From Oscillospiraceae bacterium (lineage in GTDB: Bacteria; Bacillota; Clostridia; Oscillospirales; CAG-272), in contig SVSW01000014.1 in NCBI GenBank assembly GCA_015064095.1, positions 1 to 32,456 of the forward strand: DNA of 32,456 nucleotides, given 5' to 3'. Position 1 is the stretch's first letter. Each line of letters opens with the position of its first letter. Below, piece by piece: positions 1-7,235 of this stretch. A program made the position numbers and the translations under genes. Below the pieces are notes generated by a model, which made no database searches, was not told the origin of the DNA, and saw nothing but the letters and a program-made list of their open reading frames with translations.

Positions 1-1202
1 GCCGCGGCTATATCGTCCTTATTTACTTTGGAGATACCCTCTCGGTACTCATCGATCGTGGAGGGCCCGCCGAAAACTCTTGCAAGCCGTGAAAACTCCT
101 CATAATCCTCAGGGTGATCCTCTGCCTCCGCGCAATCGGCGTATATAGCCATTTTTGCCGCCTCAAGCTCCGCGTCGGATATTTTTCCTCGCTGAAGCGA
201 TAAAAGCTGTGCAAATATCTCCTTTTGCGCCTTTTCTCGGTCGCGCGCATCGATGCCGGATTCAACGGTCAAAACGCCTGCGATCTCATTATAATCGGAC
301 GCACAGAGATAGCAAAGAGACTTCTTTTCCCGCAAATTCAAAAACAGCTTTGAAACGGGTCCTTCGCCGAAGACCTCATTTGCAAGCTCTGCGGCATAAA
401 AATCAGGATCTGAAATCAGCGTATCGGAGGAAAATCCGCATATCAGCTGACTTTGAGAATAATTCCCCATCTCATTTATGTATTTCGGTTCTTTTGATGT
501 AAATTTCGCGGGTTTAAGAGGCAAAGTCTTTCTTTTTTCAAGCAATGGCGAAAAATGCTTTTTAATAAGCTCCGTCACACGCTCAGGCGATTGCTCGCCG
601 CAATAAAAGAACTCAATATTTGCGTGTTCTTGCATGAACCGACGGTATTTTTCAAGACCTTCTTTACTCAAAGCATCAATAGAGCTTATTGCGTCCTCAG
701 CACTCAGCGTACCGGGATAATCCTTCATCATGATCTCGCGAAAGCGCTGCCAAGCAAATCGAAACGCACTGTTCTTTTGTGCTTTTATTCTGTTTTTTGC
801 GTTCAGCTTTTCGTTTTCGATATCCTTTTTTGACATAACGGGAGCAAGAATGATCTGCGACATGATGTGCATTGCACCGTCAAGTATATCAACACCATCT
901 TCCGCATACTTGTTATCAAGCATACCTGCGCGAAGCCCTCTGAAAGAGACCCCTCCGCGTGTTGATGCCGTATCAGAAATATCGACGGCATAAAGCTCAT
1001 CGCAACGGCGGCAGAGTGAGGCAAAATCGGGAAACTCCTCGGTCGCTCGCATGGATACGGGAAAAAGCAATGCCCCTGCGGCATAGTGTTTTATATCCGC
1101 AGGCAAGCTGAATGTAATCGAAAATCTTGCTTTTTTGAATTTGTCCGTGCTTATATGATCAAGTATCACGGACTCGTTTATTTTATATGTTATGATCTTC
1201 AT
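1..1202 (-). CDS. ymfF: M16-like peptidase subunit YmfF (C-terminus cut by window edge)
   Basis: Open frame read from an ATG at 1202, two bases after the stop of the SanA-like gene, running off the window after about 400 codons. It begins MKIITYKINESVILDHI and has the two-lobed M16 (insulinase/pitrilysin) layout, with the N-lobe pattern STRGGVSFRGLRAGMLDNKY and a C-lobe containing FYAAELANEVFGEG. The HxxEH zinc motif of active M16 enzymes is absent, as expected for the non-catalytic YmfF partner, which normally sits beside an active YmfH. YmfF of Bacillus is about 426 residues, so only some 25 residues should be missing. In Firmicutes the YmfF/YmfH pair has been linked to 5-aminopentanol modification of EF-P. 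It is the last visible gene of the mrp - sanA-like - ymfF operon, and ymfH is expected next, outside the window. Family is confident; the exact role is inferred. Confidence 0.85.
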   Translation of the reverse strand, partial: MKIITYKINESVILDHISTDKFKKARFSITFSLPADIKHYAAGALLFPVSMRATEEFPDFASLCRRCDELYAVDISDTASTRGGVSFRGLRAGMLDNKYAEDGVDILDGAMHIMSQIILAPVMSKKDIENEKLNAKNRIKAQKNSAFRFAWQRFREIMMKDYPGTLSAEDAISSIDALSKEGLEKYRRFMQEHANIEFFYCGEQSPERVTELIKKHFSPLLEKRKTLPLKPAKFTSKEPKYINEMGNYSQSQLICGFSSDTLISDPDFYAAELANEVFGEGPVSKLFLNLREKKSLCYLCASDYNEIAGVLTVESGIDARDREKAQKEIFAQLLSLQRGKISDAELEAAKMAIYADCAEAEDHPEDYEEFSRLARVFGGPSTIDEYREGISKVNKDDIAA

Positions 1203-1895
1203 TTATTCTTGCGTATATTTGGCTATACCTTTCGTTTCAACAAGGAAGAAATCCTTTGCGCGTGCGGCGATCTCACGTATGTCACGCATAAATTGATTTC
1301 TGTACGTATCAAGGTCCGCCGAAACTCCGACAGCAGAGATACCGAGCTTTTCGGATATATAAAGTGCGCGATAAATGTGATATTCCTGAGTGACGAGAAC
1401 GGCTTTTTTGATATTGTATACATTTTTAGCTCGCCATACGCTGTCATATGTCGAAAGCCCGTAAGGATCGCATATAATATCTTCCTTCGGCACTCCCTGC
1501 TCGACTGCATATTCTTTCATGGCGGTCGTCTCATCGTAGTCGGCGTTTTCGCTGTCACCTGTCATAAGTATCTTGTCTGCCGCACCCTCTTTATAAAGGC
1601 GCACACCGGTTTCCACACGGTCGCGAAGCATATCGCTGAGCGTTCCGTCTTGCCGTACGAGCGCGCCGAAAACGATTATATAATCTGCCTTCGCCGTCGG
1701 CGTATTGCCGACGGCGAGAGTATTTTCCTTTTGAGAGCCTGCAACAGCTGCACTGATAATTACAACGGAAAGTCCGAAAAGCACACAAAGCCCGAGAAGA
1801 AAGGTTAGGATCTTTATGACGGTTGAGCGTTTCGGGCGGTGCGGTGTAAACGCCTCTTTCGTTTTAGCCAAAAACCTCGAGAGTGTTTCTTTCAT
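1203..1895 (-). CDS. SanA/YdcF-like DUF218 membrane-anchored protein
   Basis: A 230-residue protein with a basic cytoplasmic N-terminus (to about residue 25), one membrane segment (about 27-52, ILTFLLGLCVLFGLSVVII) and an extracytoplasmic DUF218 domain. The domain shows the family pattern DYIIVFGALVRQDGTLSDML, then RVETGVRLYKEG, LMTGDSE, YGLSTYDSVWRAK and VTQEYHIYRALYI. SanA of E. coli belongs to this family and affects vancomycin permeability at high temperature; the biochemical activity is not settled. Its ATG overlaps the mrp stop codon (TGATG), and its stop lies directly before the ymfF start, so the three genes are probably cotranscribed and translationally coupled. Envelope role is an inference from the family. 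Confidence 0.82.
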   Translation of the reverse strand: MKETLSRFLAKTKEAFTPHRPKRSTVIKILTFLLGLCVLFGLSVVIISAAVAGSQKENTLAVGNTPTAKADYIIVFGALVRQDGTLSDMLRDRVETGVRLYKEGAADKILMTGDSENADYDETTAMKEYAVEQGVPKEDIICDPYGLSTYDSVWRAKNVYNIKKAVLVTQEYHIYRALYISEKLGISAVGVSADLDTYRNQFMRDIREIAARAKDFFLVETKGIAKYTQE

Positions 1896-2731
1896 CAGTT
1901 CTTCTGCGTTTTTTGAATTATTTTCTCAACCGCACCGTCAAGGCTTGAGTTTTCCATAAGCTCAAGCATTCCCTTGTCGCAGAGTGCGGCAAGCTTCGGG
2001 TCGATCGGCATTTTTGCAAGCAGATCGTAGCCGAATTTTTCGGCAACCTCCTCTATATGGCTCTCACCGTAAATGTTGATGTGCTTTTTGCAATCCGGGC
2101 ACTCAACATAGCTCATGTTTTCAACAAGACCAAGCACGGGAATATCCATCATTTTTGCCATGTTCGCAGCCTTTGAAACGATCATGGAAACGAGATCCTG
2201 CGGGCTTGAAACGATAATGATACCGTCAAGCTTGATGGTCTGGAACACGGTGAGCGGAACATCGCCCGTTCCGGGAGGGCAATCGACGAACATATAGTCA
2301 ACATCGTTCCAAATAACATCGGTCCAGAACTGCTTTACCGTGCCTGCAATGACAGGACCGCGCCAAACGACGGGCGCCGTGGTATCGTCAAGCAAAAGGT
2401 TTGCCGAGATAACGTCGATACCGGTTGCCGTGCGGGCAGGATACATTCCGTTTTCGTCGCCCGTCACACCGGATTTAAGGCCGAAGATGTGAGGGATCGA
2501 CGGTCCTGTAACATCGGCATCAAGTATCGCCGCATGATAGCCCTGACGCTGAACAAGAGTTGCAAGCATAGAGGTCACAAGCGATTTTCCAACTCCGCCC
2601 TTACCGCTGACAACGCCGATAACGTGGCGCACCTCGCTCAACGGATTGAGCGCTTCATACATATTTTCTTTCTTTTGCTTCGATGAGCAGTTTGCGCTGC
2701 ATGTCGAGCAATTGTGAGTACATTCTGACAT
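1895..2731 (-). CDS. mrp: Mrp/NBP35-family P-loop ATPase, Fe-S cluster carrier
   Basis: A 278-residue ApbC/Mrp ATPase. The deviant Walker A GKGGVGKS is at residues 43-50, and ADVTGPSIPHIFGL and FVDCPPGTGD (Walker B region) follow. The C-terminal CPDC at 211-214 is the conserved CxxC pair that binds a bridging [4Fe-4S] cluster between two subunits. A cysteine-rich N-terminus (Cys 4, 8, 11, 15) resembles the NBP35 type, which carries a second cluster. The role is to hold and hand over Fe-S clusters to apoproteins in the cytoplasm. The ribosome binding site GGAGG lies 7 bases before the ATG, and a good promoter lies at 2773-2801. It is the first gene of an operon with the SanA-like gene and ymfF. 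Confidence 0.93.
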   Translation of the reverse strand: MSECTHNCSTCSANCSSKQKKENMYEALNPLSEVRHVIGVVSGKGGVGKSLVTSMLATLVQRQGYHAAILDADVTGPSIPHIFGLKSGVTGDENGMYPARTATGIDVISANLLLDDTTAPVVWRGPVIAGTVKQFWTDVIWNDVDYMFVDCPPGTGDVPLTVFQTIKLDGIIIVSSPQDLVSMIVSKAANMAKMMDIPVLGLVENMSYVECPDCKKHINIYGESHIEEVAEKFGYDLLAKMPIDPKLAALCDKGMLELMENSSLDGAVEKIIQKTQKN

Positions 2732-2772
2732 TTTTTACCTCCGGGATAATAGATATAATAATCTTTTTTATT

Positions 2773-2801
2773 ATTATACACCTTTTATGTGAATTTTGCA
2801 A
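2773..2801 (-). promoter_or_regulatory. Sigma-A-type promoter of the mrp operon
   Basis: On the minus strand, TTGCAA (2796-2801), 17 bases, TATAAT (2773-2778). The ATG of mrp is about 40 bases downstream. Confidence 0.7.
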
Positions 2802-2811
2802 GGATTTTAAC

Positions 2812-2841
2812 AAAAAAAGCTCCGACTTTGTCGGAGCTTTT
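2812..2841 (-). terminator. Intrinsic terminator after lgt and the DUF308-like gene
   Basis: A 9-bp stem, AGCTCCGAC with GTCGGAGCT, around a 3-base loop. On the minus strand it is followed by a run of seven T. It lies 10 bases after the stop of the DUF308-like gene and just upstream of the mrp promoter. Confidence 0.9.
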
Positions 2842-2851
2842 AAATTATCTT

Positions 2852-3442
2852 TTATTCTTTTTCTTCTGCCGTGCCTTCGACGGTATTATCCTTGGGTGCT
2901 TTCTTCAAAACAGAGATATAAGCGACAAGCGAGATCGCAAAAAGGATCACGGATATAGCTATAACGACCCAACCGGCAATAAGCAGGATAAGCCCAAAAA
3001 CATCGTTGGCGGCGTTTGTGAGCGCAGGCAGGAACGCAAGCAAAAGTACACCGATAAGTATTTTGACCCATTCGTCCGATATCTGATTTTTCCAGCCCTT
3101 GCGAGATATTATAACTCTTATGATCGGGAAAATGATAAGATATATCGCAACGATCACCGTAACGATCGTTCCCTGCATGAATATCATCATAAATCCGAGA
3201 ACTATACCGATAGCGGAAAAAATGAGATCCACAATACCGGTGGGATTTTTAATGTTCATAATTCCGTGGACAAGTTCCGGAACATTGCTTATAATAGTGA
3301 TTATACCGACGATGACAAGCCCCCAAAAGAGCAGATCCGAAAACGAGAGAACGCTTGATAAAACAACGAGTACCGTTCCGAGCAAAACTCCGATAATCAG
3401 CGAAATGATCATATTCGCCAAAACGTTTTTCTTTAAATTCAT
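2852..3442 (-). CDS. DUF308/HdeD-like multi-pass membrane protein
   Basis: A 196-residue protein with about six hydrophobic segments (near 9-31, 34-52, 70-90, 91-110, 126-140 and 148-175) and an acidic C-terminal tail ending GTAEEKE. The even spacing of short paired helices resembles the DUF308/HdeD family of small membrane proteins, which has no firm biochemical function; I could not confirm this by alignment. Its ATG overlaps the lgt stop codon as ATGA, so it is translationally coupled to lgt, and the terminator at 2812-2841 closes the unit. Confidence 0.6.
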   Translation of the reverse strand: MNLKKNVLANMIISLIIGVLLGTVLVVLSSVLSFSDLLFWGLVIVGIITIISNVPELVHGIMNIKNPTGIVDLIFSAIGIVLGFMMIFMQGTIVTVIVAIYLIIFPIIRVIISRKGWKNQISDEWVKILIGVLLLAFLPALTNAANDVFGLILLIAGWVVIAISVILFAISLVAYISVLKKAPKDNTVEGTAEEKE

Positions 3443-4236
3443 TCTGTTTCTCCTATATCATCATTCTGTTTGTAAGGCATTTTTTCGGGGTGCTTTTTCC
3501 ACCAAAGCTCAAGTCCCACCCAAAGTGCGATCCCGCCGAGCACCATGGGGATCGACCAAAACTGCGAGGGCGACATAATCGAAAGCAGCTCTCCTCTGTG
3601 ATCTCCGCGCAGAAATTCGACCAAGAACCTGAAAATACCATAGCTTATAAGATATATGCTCATATTATGCTTGAATTTATATCTGAACAGCAGGAAAGTG
3701 CAAACGCCAAACATAATAAAGAGGAACACCGCCTCATAAAGCATCGTGGGGTGGACCGGGTGCGGCAGGTTCGGAAACTTTATGCCAAAGATACTGTCCG
3801 TGGGCTTGCCGTAGCAGCAGCCGGCAAAAAAGCAGCCGATACGTCCGAAACCGTGCGCGATCAAAATTGCGCAAGGCACTATTGAAAGAACGTCGGTGAG
3901 CTTTGACTCATAGCGCTTTCTGAATATAAGATATATGAGCAAAAAGCAAGCCGCACCGCCTATAAGACCGCCCATAAACGTTATGCTGTTGCCGAGCTTA
4001 AAGCCCTCTGAGGGGTTTTCGATCCAGTTGTAAAAGGACTGAAAAACCGCCGCCGAGCCAAAGCCTATACCAATGGATATTATCGCGTTATAAAAAACGA
4101 AATCCGTGAATTTTTCCTGTATTTTAAACTTTTTGGAGTACAAAAACAGAACCGTAAAAGCTGCAAGTATACCGATAGCGATCATTATTCCGTATAAATA
4201 CAGAAATTTTCCTCCGATCAATGGATATGGCCACAT
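3439..4236 (-). CDS. lgt: Prolipoprotein diacylglyceryl transferase
   Basis: A 265-residue polytopic membrane enzyme that moves diacylglycerol from phosphatidylglycerol to the lipobox cysteine of prolipoproteins, the first step of lipoprotein maturation. The Lgt signature is clear: HGFGRIGCFFAGCCYGKPTD (around 129-148), preceded by FMGGLIGGAACFLLIYLIFRK and followed by HPTMLYEAVF. The N-terminal IGGKFLYLYGIMIAIGILAAF also fits Lgt. AAAGGAGG lies 9 bases before the ATG, which fixes the start. It is the first of two genes. The two lipoproteins at 17981-19217 are among its likely substrates. Confidence 0.96.
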   Translation of the reverse strand: MWPYPLIGGKFLYLYGIMIAIGILAAFTVLFLYSKKFKIQEKFTDFVFYNAIISIGIGFGSAAVFQSFYNWIENPSEGFKLGNSITFMGGLIGGAACFLLIYLIFRKRYESKLTDVLSIVPCAILIAHGFGRIGCFFAGCCYGKPTDSIFGIKFPNLPHPVHPTMLYEAVFLFIMFGVCTFLLFRYKFKHNMSIYLISYGIFRFLVEFLRGDHRGELLSIMSPSQFWSIPMVLGGIALWVGLELWWKKHPEKMPYKQNDDIGETE

Positions 4237-4262
4237 AATTTATACCTCCTTTTAACTACTTT

Positions 4263-4291
4263 ATTATACTACAAACAAATAAATAAGTAAA
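4263..4291 (-). promoter_or_regulatory. Probable lgt promoter
   Basis: On the minus strand, TTTACT (4286-4291), 17 bases, TATAAT (4263-4268), about 27 bases before the lgt ATG. The -10 is perfect and the -35 matches 4 of 6. Confidence 0.55.
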
Positions 4292-4397
4292 GTGATTTTC
4301 GCAAAAAACCGAACATTTGGAAAAAAGATACATCTGCGGAAAACTGAATAAGGCTCCTATATACACGCCAATAATTTCATTGACGGGAGGATTATTT

Positions 4398-5171
4398 ATG
4401 TATTACAATAAAGTTGAAATTTGCGGGGTGAACACATCAAAGCTTAAAACGCTTTCAGATGACGAAAAGCGCGAGCTTTTAAAGAAAAGTAAGGAGGGTG
4501 ACACTGAGGCTCGTCAAAAGCTGATCTACGGCAATCTGCGCTTGGTGCTGAGTATTATTCAGCGATTTGCAAGCCGACATGACGATATGGACGATCTTTT
4601 TCAGGTCGGCTGTATCGGGCTTGTCAAGGCAGTCGACAATTTCAAGCTTGAGCTTGACGTAAAGTTTTCCACCTATGCCGTACCGATGATAATCGGTGAG
4701 ATACGCCGATATCTGCGCGACAATAACGCCATTCGCATAAGCCGTTCTGTGAGAGATACGGCTTACCGCGCGCTCCAGGCGCGTGAGGCTTTGCTTGGTG
4801 AAAAGCAAGCAGAGCCCACACTTGATGAGATAGCGGCTCGCATCGGCGAAAAGAAGGAGGCCGTTATGCTCGCAATGGAAGCGATAATAGAGCCTATTTC
4901 CCTTTACGAGCCCGTTTACAACGAAAACGGGGACTCAATATATCTTATGGACCAGCTAAGCGACTCAAACCCGGCAGATGAATCGTGGCTTGAAAATATA
5001 GCTTTGCGCGAAGCTATGAAAAAGCTATCGGAGCGAGAGCGAAAGATCATAAATCTGCGTTTTTACAAAAACAAGACCCAAATGGAGATAGCCGAGGAGA
5101 TCGGCATATCGCAGGCACAAGTCTCCCGCCTTGAAAAAGGCGCTCTTGAACGAATGAGAAAGCATATATAA
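4398..5171 (+). CDS. sigG: RNA polymerase sporulation sigma factor SigG
   Basis: A 257-residue sigma-70 factor that matches SigG, the late forespore sigma factor, nearly end to end. The N-terminus NKVEICGVNTSKL is specific for SigG. Region 2 reads NLRLVLSIIQRF then DDLFQVGCIGLVKAVDNF and KFSTYAVPMIIGEIRRYLRD. Region 4 carries the helix-turn-helix TQMEIAEEIGISQAQVSRLEK. The frame is open 27 codons further upstream, but the ATG at 4398 is chosen because GGGAGG (4385-4390) lies 7 bases before it and the protein then begins like known SigG proteins. It stands alone and divergent from lgt, not next to spoIIGA-sigE as in Bacillus. I see no convincing sigma-A promoter; a forespore promoter is expected, but none is clear. 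This gene implies that the organism forms endospores. Confidence 0.96.
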   Translation: MYYNKVEICGVNTSKLKTLSDDEKRELLKKSKEGDTEARQKLIYGNLRLVLSIIQRFASRHDDMDDLFQVGCIGLVKAVDNFKLELDVKFSTYAVPMIIGEIRRYLRDNNAIRISRSVRDTAYRALQAREALLGEKQAEPTLDEIAARIGEKKEAVMLAMEAIIEPISLYEPVYNENGDSIYLMDQLSDSNPADESWLENIALREAMKKLSERERKIINLRFYKNKTQMEIAEEIGISQAQVSRLEKGALERMRKHI

Positions 5172-5202
5172 AAATAGAACCCGCCTCGGCGGGTTCTATT
5201 TT
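5171..5202. terminator. Bidirectional terminator between sigG and rplS
   Basis: A long perfect inverted repeat, AAAATAGAACCCGCC with GGCGGGTTCTATTTT, around a tiny loop. It starts at the last base of the sigG stop codon and has A/T arms on both sides. It can end sigG from the left and rplS from the right. Confidence 0.88.
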
Positions 5203-5213
5203 CAGGTTGGACC

Positions 5214-5555
5214 TCAGATCTTCTCTTTGACCTTAGATGCCTTACCGACTCTGTCACGGAGATAGTAGAGCTTTGCGCGTCTGACCTTACCGTAACGAAT
5301 TGTTTCAACCTTAACCACATTGGGTGAGTGGATCGGGAAAGTTTTTTCCACGCCACAGCCGTAAGAAACGCGTCTTACGGTGAATGTCTCGGAGATGCCG
5401 CCGCCGTGCTTTGCAATGACGGTGCCTTCGAAAAGCTGAATTCTTTCGCGGTTGCCTTCCTTGATACGGTTGTGAACACGAACGGTGTCACCAATGTTGA
5501 AGGAAGGAACTGTCTCCTTGAGCTGCTCATTTGTAAGAACCTTAATGAAATCCAT
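5214..5555 (-). CDS. rplS: 50S ribosomal protein L19
   Basis: A 113-residue protein with the L19 pattern: [26 protein letters not shown], then [23 protein letters not shown] and [21 protein letters not shown]19 sits at the subunit interface of the ribosome. AAAGGAGGG lies 8 bases before the ATG. It is a single-gene unit with its own promoter, a leader of about 90 bases that can fold, and the shared terminator. The usual neighbours rpsP, rimM and trmD are not in the window. Confidence 0.97.
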   Translation of the reverse strand: MDFIKVLTNEQLKETVPSFNIGDTVRVHNRIKEGNRERIQLFEGTVIAKHGGGISETFTVRRVSYGCGVEKTFPIHSPNVVKVETIRYGKVRRAKLYYLRDRVGKASKVKEKI

Positions 5556-5577
5556 TTTAGGGCCCTCCTTTACCTTG

Positions 5578-5643
5578 GGACATTCGTGCTTGAGCCTATG
5601 CAGAGGACTGTCCGATAATCAATTCCGTGCAAAGACCGCACGG
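5578..5643 (-). promoter_or_regulatory. Structured rplS leader, candidate L19 autoregulatory site
   Basis: Between the rplS promoter and its ribosome binding site the leader can form a 6-bp hairpin, CCGTGC with GCACGG (5625-5643), and a longer stem pairing GGACA near 5579 with TGTCC near 5612. L19 leaders that bind their own protein are known in low-GC Gram-positives. That this is one is inference; I have not matched a consensus. Confidence 0.4.
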
Positions 5644-5653
5644 CACAACTCGT

Positions 5654-5682
5654 ATTATAACATACTTTTCTTTATATTGCAA
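5654..5682 (-). promoter_or_regulatory. rplS promoter
   Basis: On the minus strand, TTGCAA (5677-5682), 17 bases, TATAAT (5654-5659). It is about 100 bases before the ATG, leaving room for the leader. Confidence 0.75.
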
Positions 5683-5701
5683 TAGTTTTTTTAATATTTT
5701 T

Positions 5702-7177
5702 TTAACTTTTTTTACCTTTTGTCATTGATATCATTCCATTGATACCCCCGATAAACGCCTTTGCATTGACCGCCAATATCAAGATCACGCAAAGCACCTG
5801 CCCTGCCGCTAAAAAGATCATGTTTTTCACAAATAGCATTATCAAAGCTTGAGCGCAAATTATTATGATATTAATAATGAGCGTGCTCGCGCCGAGCCTA
5901 AAATTCAGAAGCTTTTTCGTATCGACTGCGCGAATGAGAAACACAGATGCATAGCTTATCGCCGTAGCGATCGCCGCGCCCTGTGCGCCCAACCCCAAAA
6001 GCGGAACGGTAACACCAAAAAGCGTTAGACTCTCCGGTATCATCACGAAGTTTAAGGCTATGTTTATAATCGACCCTGCCATTGCCGTAAGGAACGACTT
6101 TATACTCTTCTTTTTTACTACATATACACTGGAAAGGAATGTAACGAAAGCCGAGAACATGCTGGAACCGACGAGGACAGGAATATATGTCCACGCACTG
6201 TAATATTCCTCCGCATAAAGCAAAAGCGCAATGATCTGCGAAAATGCAATGACAAACGCACCTGTGGCAAAGATCACCGATCTGAAATAGGAAAAGACCT
6301 TGGTATAAAACTCCGATCGCTCGCGCTCGTCGCTCTCCTTGACAGCGGAAAATTGCCATGCCTCCGAGAATACACCGGTTATAAGAATAATAAGCGTCGG
6401 TATCTTATATGCCACCGTATAAAGCCCGTTTGCCGCCTCGCCGCAAAAATACGTGACCATAAATCGGTCGGAAACGTTTGTTATCCACCAAAATATAGTT
6501 GTTGGGACAAGTGGCAGGCTGTATTTTATAAGCTGCTTTGAAAGGCTCTTATCATAAGCCTTCGGGCTTATATCGCGGTAAAGGCGCGCGTAAAGCATAA
6601 GAAATGCGCCCATGATCGCGTCCGCTATGACCACAGAAAGCACATATCCGTTGACGCCGTTGAAGAAGCTGCTCTCGGGCAGTATAACAAGGAACAGAAT
6701 ATTGAACGAAATCGTCAGGACCGTATTCATTATTCCCTGCAACGCGTAAAGCTTAGTCCTGTCCAGCGCGCGGATATAAAGCGCGCAGGCGGAATGGAAA
6801 TTTGACATCAAAACATAAGCCGCAACGAGCCAAAGATATTCGCTGTAAACACCGAATGCGAAGGCTATCGCCATAACGACGGCAAAGACGGCGCTTGATA
6901 TTCCGAGCAATGTGCAGCCCGTTGAAAAGACGTTCTTTTTGTTGCTTTCATTCGCGTCGAGCGCAAAACGGAATATTCCGTCACACACGCCTGCCGCGGC
7001 AAGCGGTATGAGCAGATTTGCGGCGTTTGATATAAGATCCGCCGTACCGTACTCCGTCGGAGAAAGGCACTCCGTATAAAGTCTTGTGAGAAGAAACACA
7101 AGTATCTTTGATGCAAACGTGCCGATGCCGTAAATGGCGGTATTCGATAAAAGCTTCTTATACTTCCCCTCTGACAT
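5702..7177 (-). CDS. Polysaccharide flippase of the MOP/MATE superfamily (Wzx-like)
   Basis: A 491-residue membrane protein with 12-14 hydrophobic segments. It begins KLLSNTAIYGIGTFASKILVFLLTRLYTECLSPTEYGTADL, the usual start of the Polysacc_synt family (RfbX/Wzx). Later segments, such as WWITNVSDRFMVTYFCGEAANGLYTVAYKIP, also fit. Members move lipid-linked sugar units across the membrane for capsule, teichoic acid or peptidoglycan precursors; the substrate here cannot be read from sequence. There are no glycosyltransferase genes beside it, so it is not in a visible polysaccharide cluster. GGGAGA lies 5 bases before the ATG. The tail is lysine-rich (SMTKGKKS). Confidence 0.87.
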   Translation of the reverse strand: MSEGKYKKLLSNTAIYGIGTFASKILVFLLTRLYTECLSPTEYGTADLISNAANLLIPLAAAGVCDGIFRFALDANESNKKNVFSTGCTLLGISSAVFAVVMAIAFAFGVYSEYLWLVAAYVLMSNFHSACALYIRALDRTKLYALQGIMNTVLTISFNILFLVILPESSFFNGVNGYVLSVVIADAIMGAFLMLYARLYRDISPKAYDKSLSKQLIKYSLPLVPTTIFWWITNVSDRFMVTYFCGEAANGLYTVAYKIPTLIILITGVFSEAWQFSAVKESDERERSEFYTKVFSYFRSVIFATGAFVIAFSQIIALLLYAEEYYSAWTYIPVLVGSSMFSAFVTFLSSVYVVKKKSIKSFLTAMAGSIINIALNFVMIPESLTLFGVTVPLLGLGAQGAAIATAISYASVFLIRAVDTKKLLNFRLGASTLIINIIIICAQALIMLFVKNMIFLAAGQVLCVILILAVNAKAFIGGINGMISMTKGKKS

Positions 7178-7206
7178 ATTCTCTCCCTAAAATAGTAAGT
7201 GAAGAT

Positions 7207-7235
7207 ATTATAACATATTTTTCCTTTCTTTTCAA
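7207..7235 (-). promoter_or_regulatory. Flippase promoter
   Basis: On the minus strand, TTGAAA (7230-7235), 17 bases, TATAAT (7207-7212). The -35 overlaps the stop codon of the upstream branching-enzyme-like gene. Confidence 0.68.

Noticed and set aside
1086-1808. 240-codon open frame on the + strand
   Set aside because: It lies antisense to ymfF and the SanA-like gene, both of which match known families, and has no recognisable domain.
4317-4397. 27 extra N-terminal codons of sigG
   Set aside because: There is no ribosome binding site for the upstream ATG and no match to SigG; the ATG at 4398 has GGGAGG and the conserved start.
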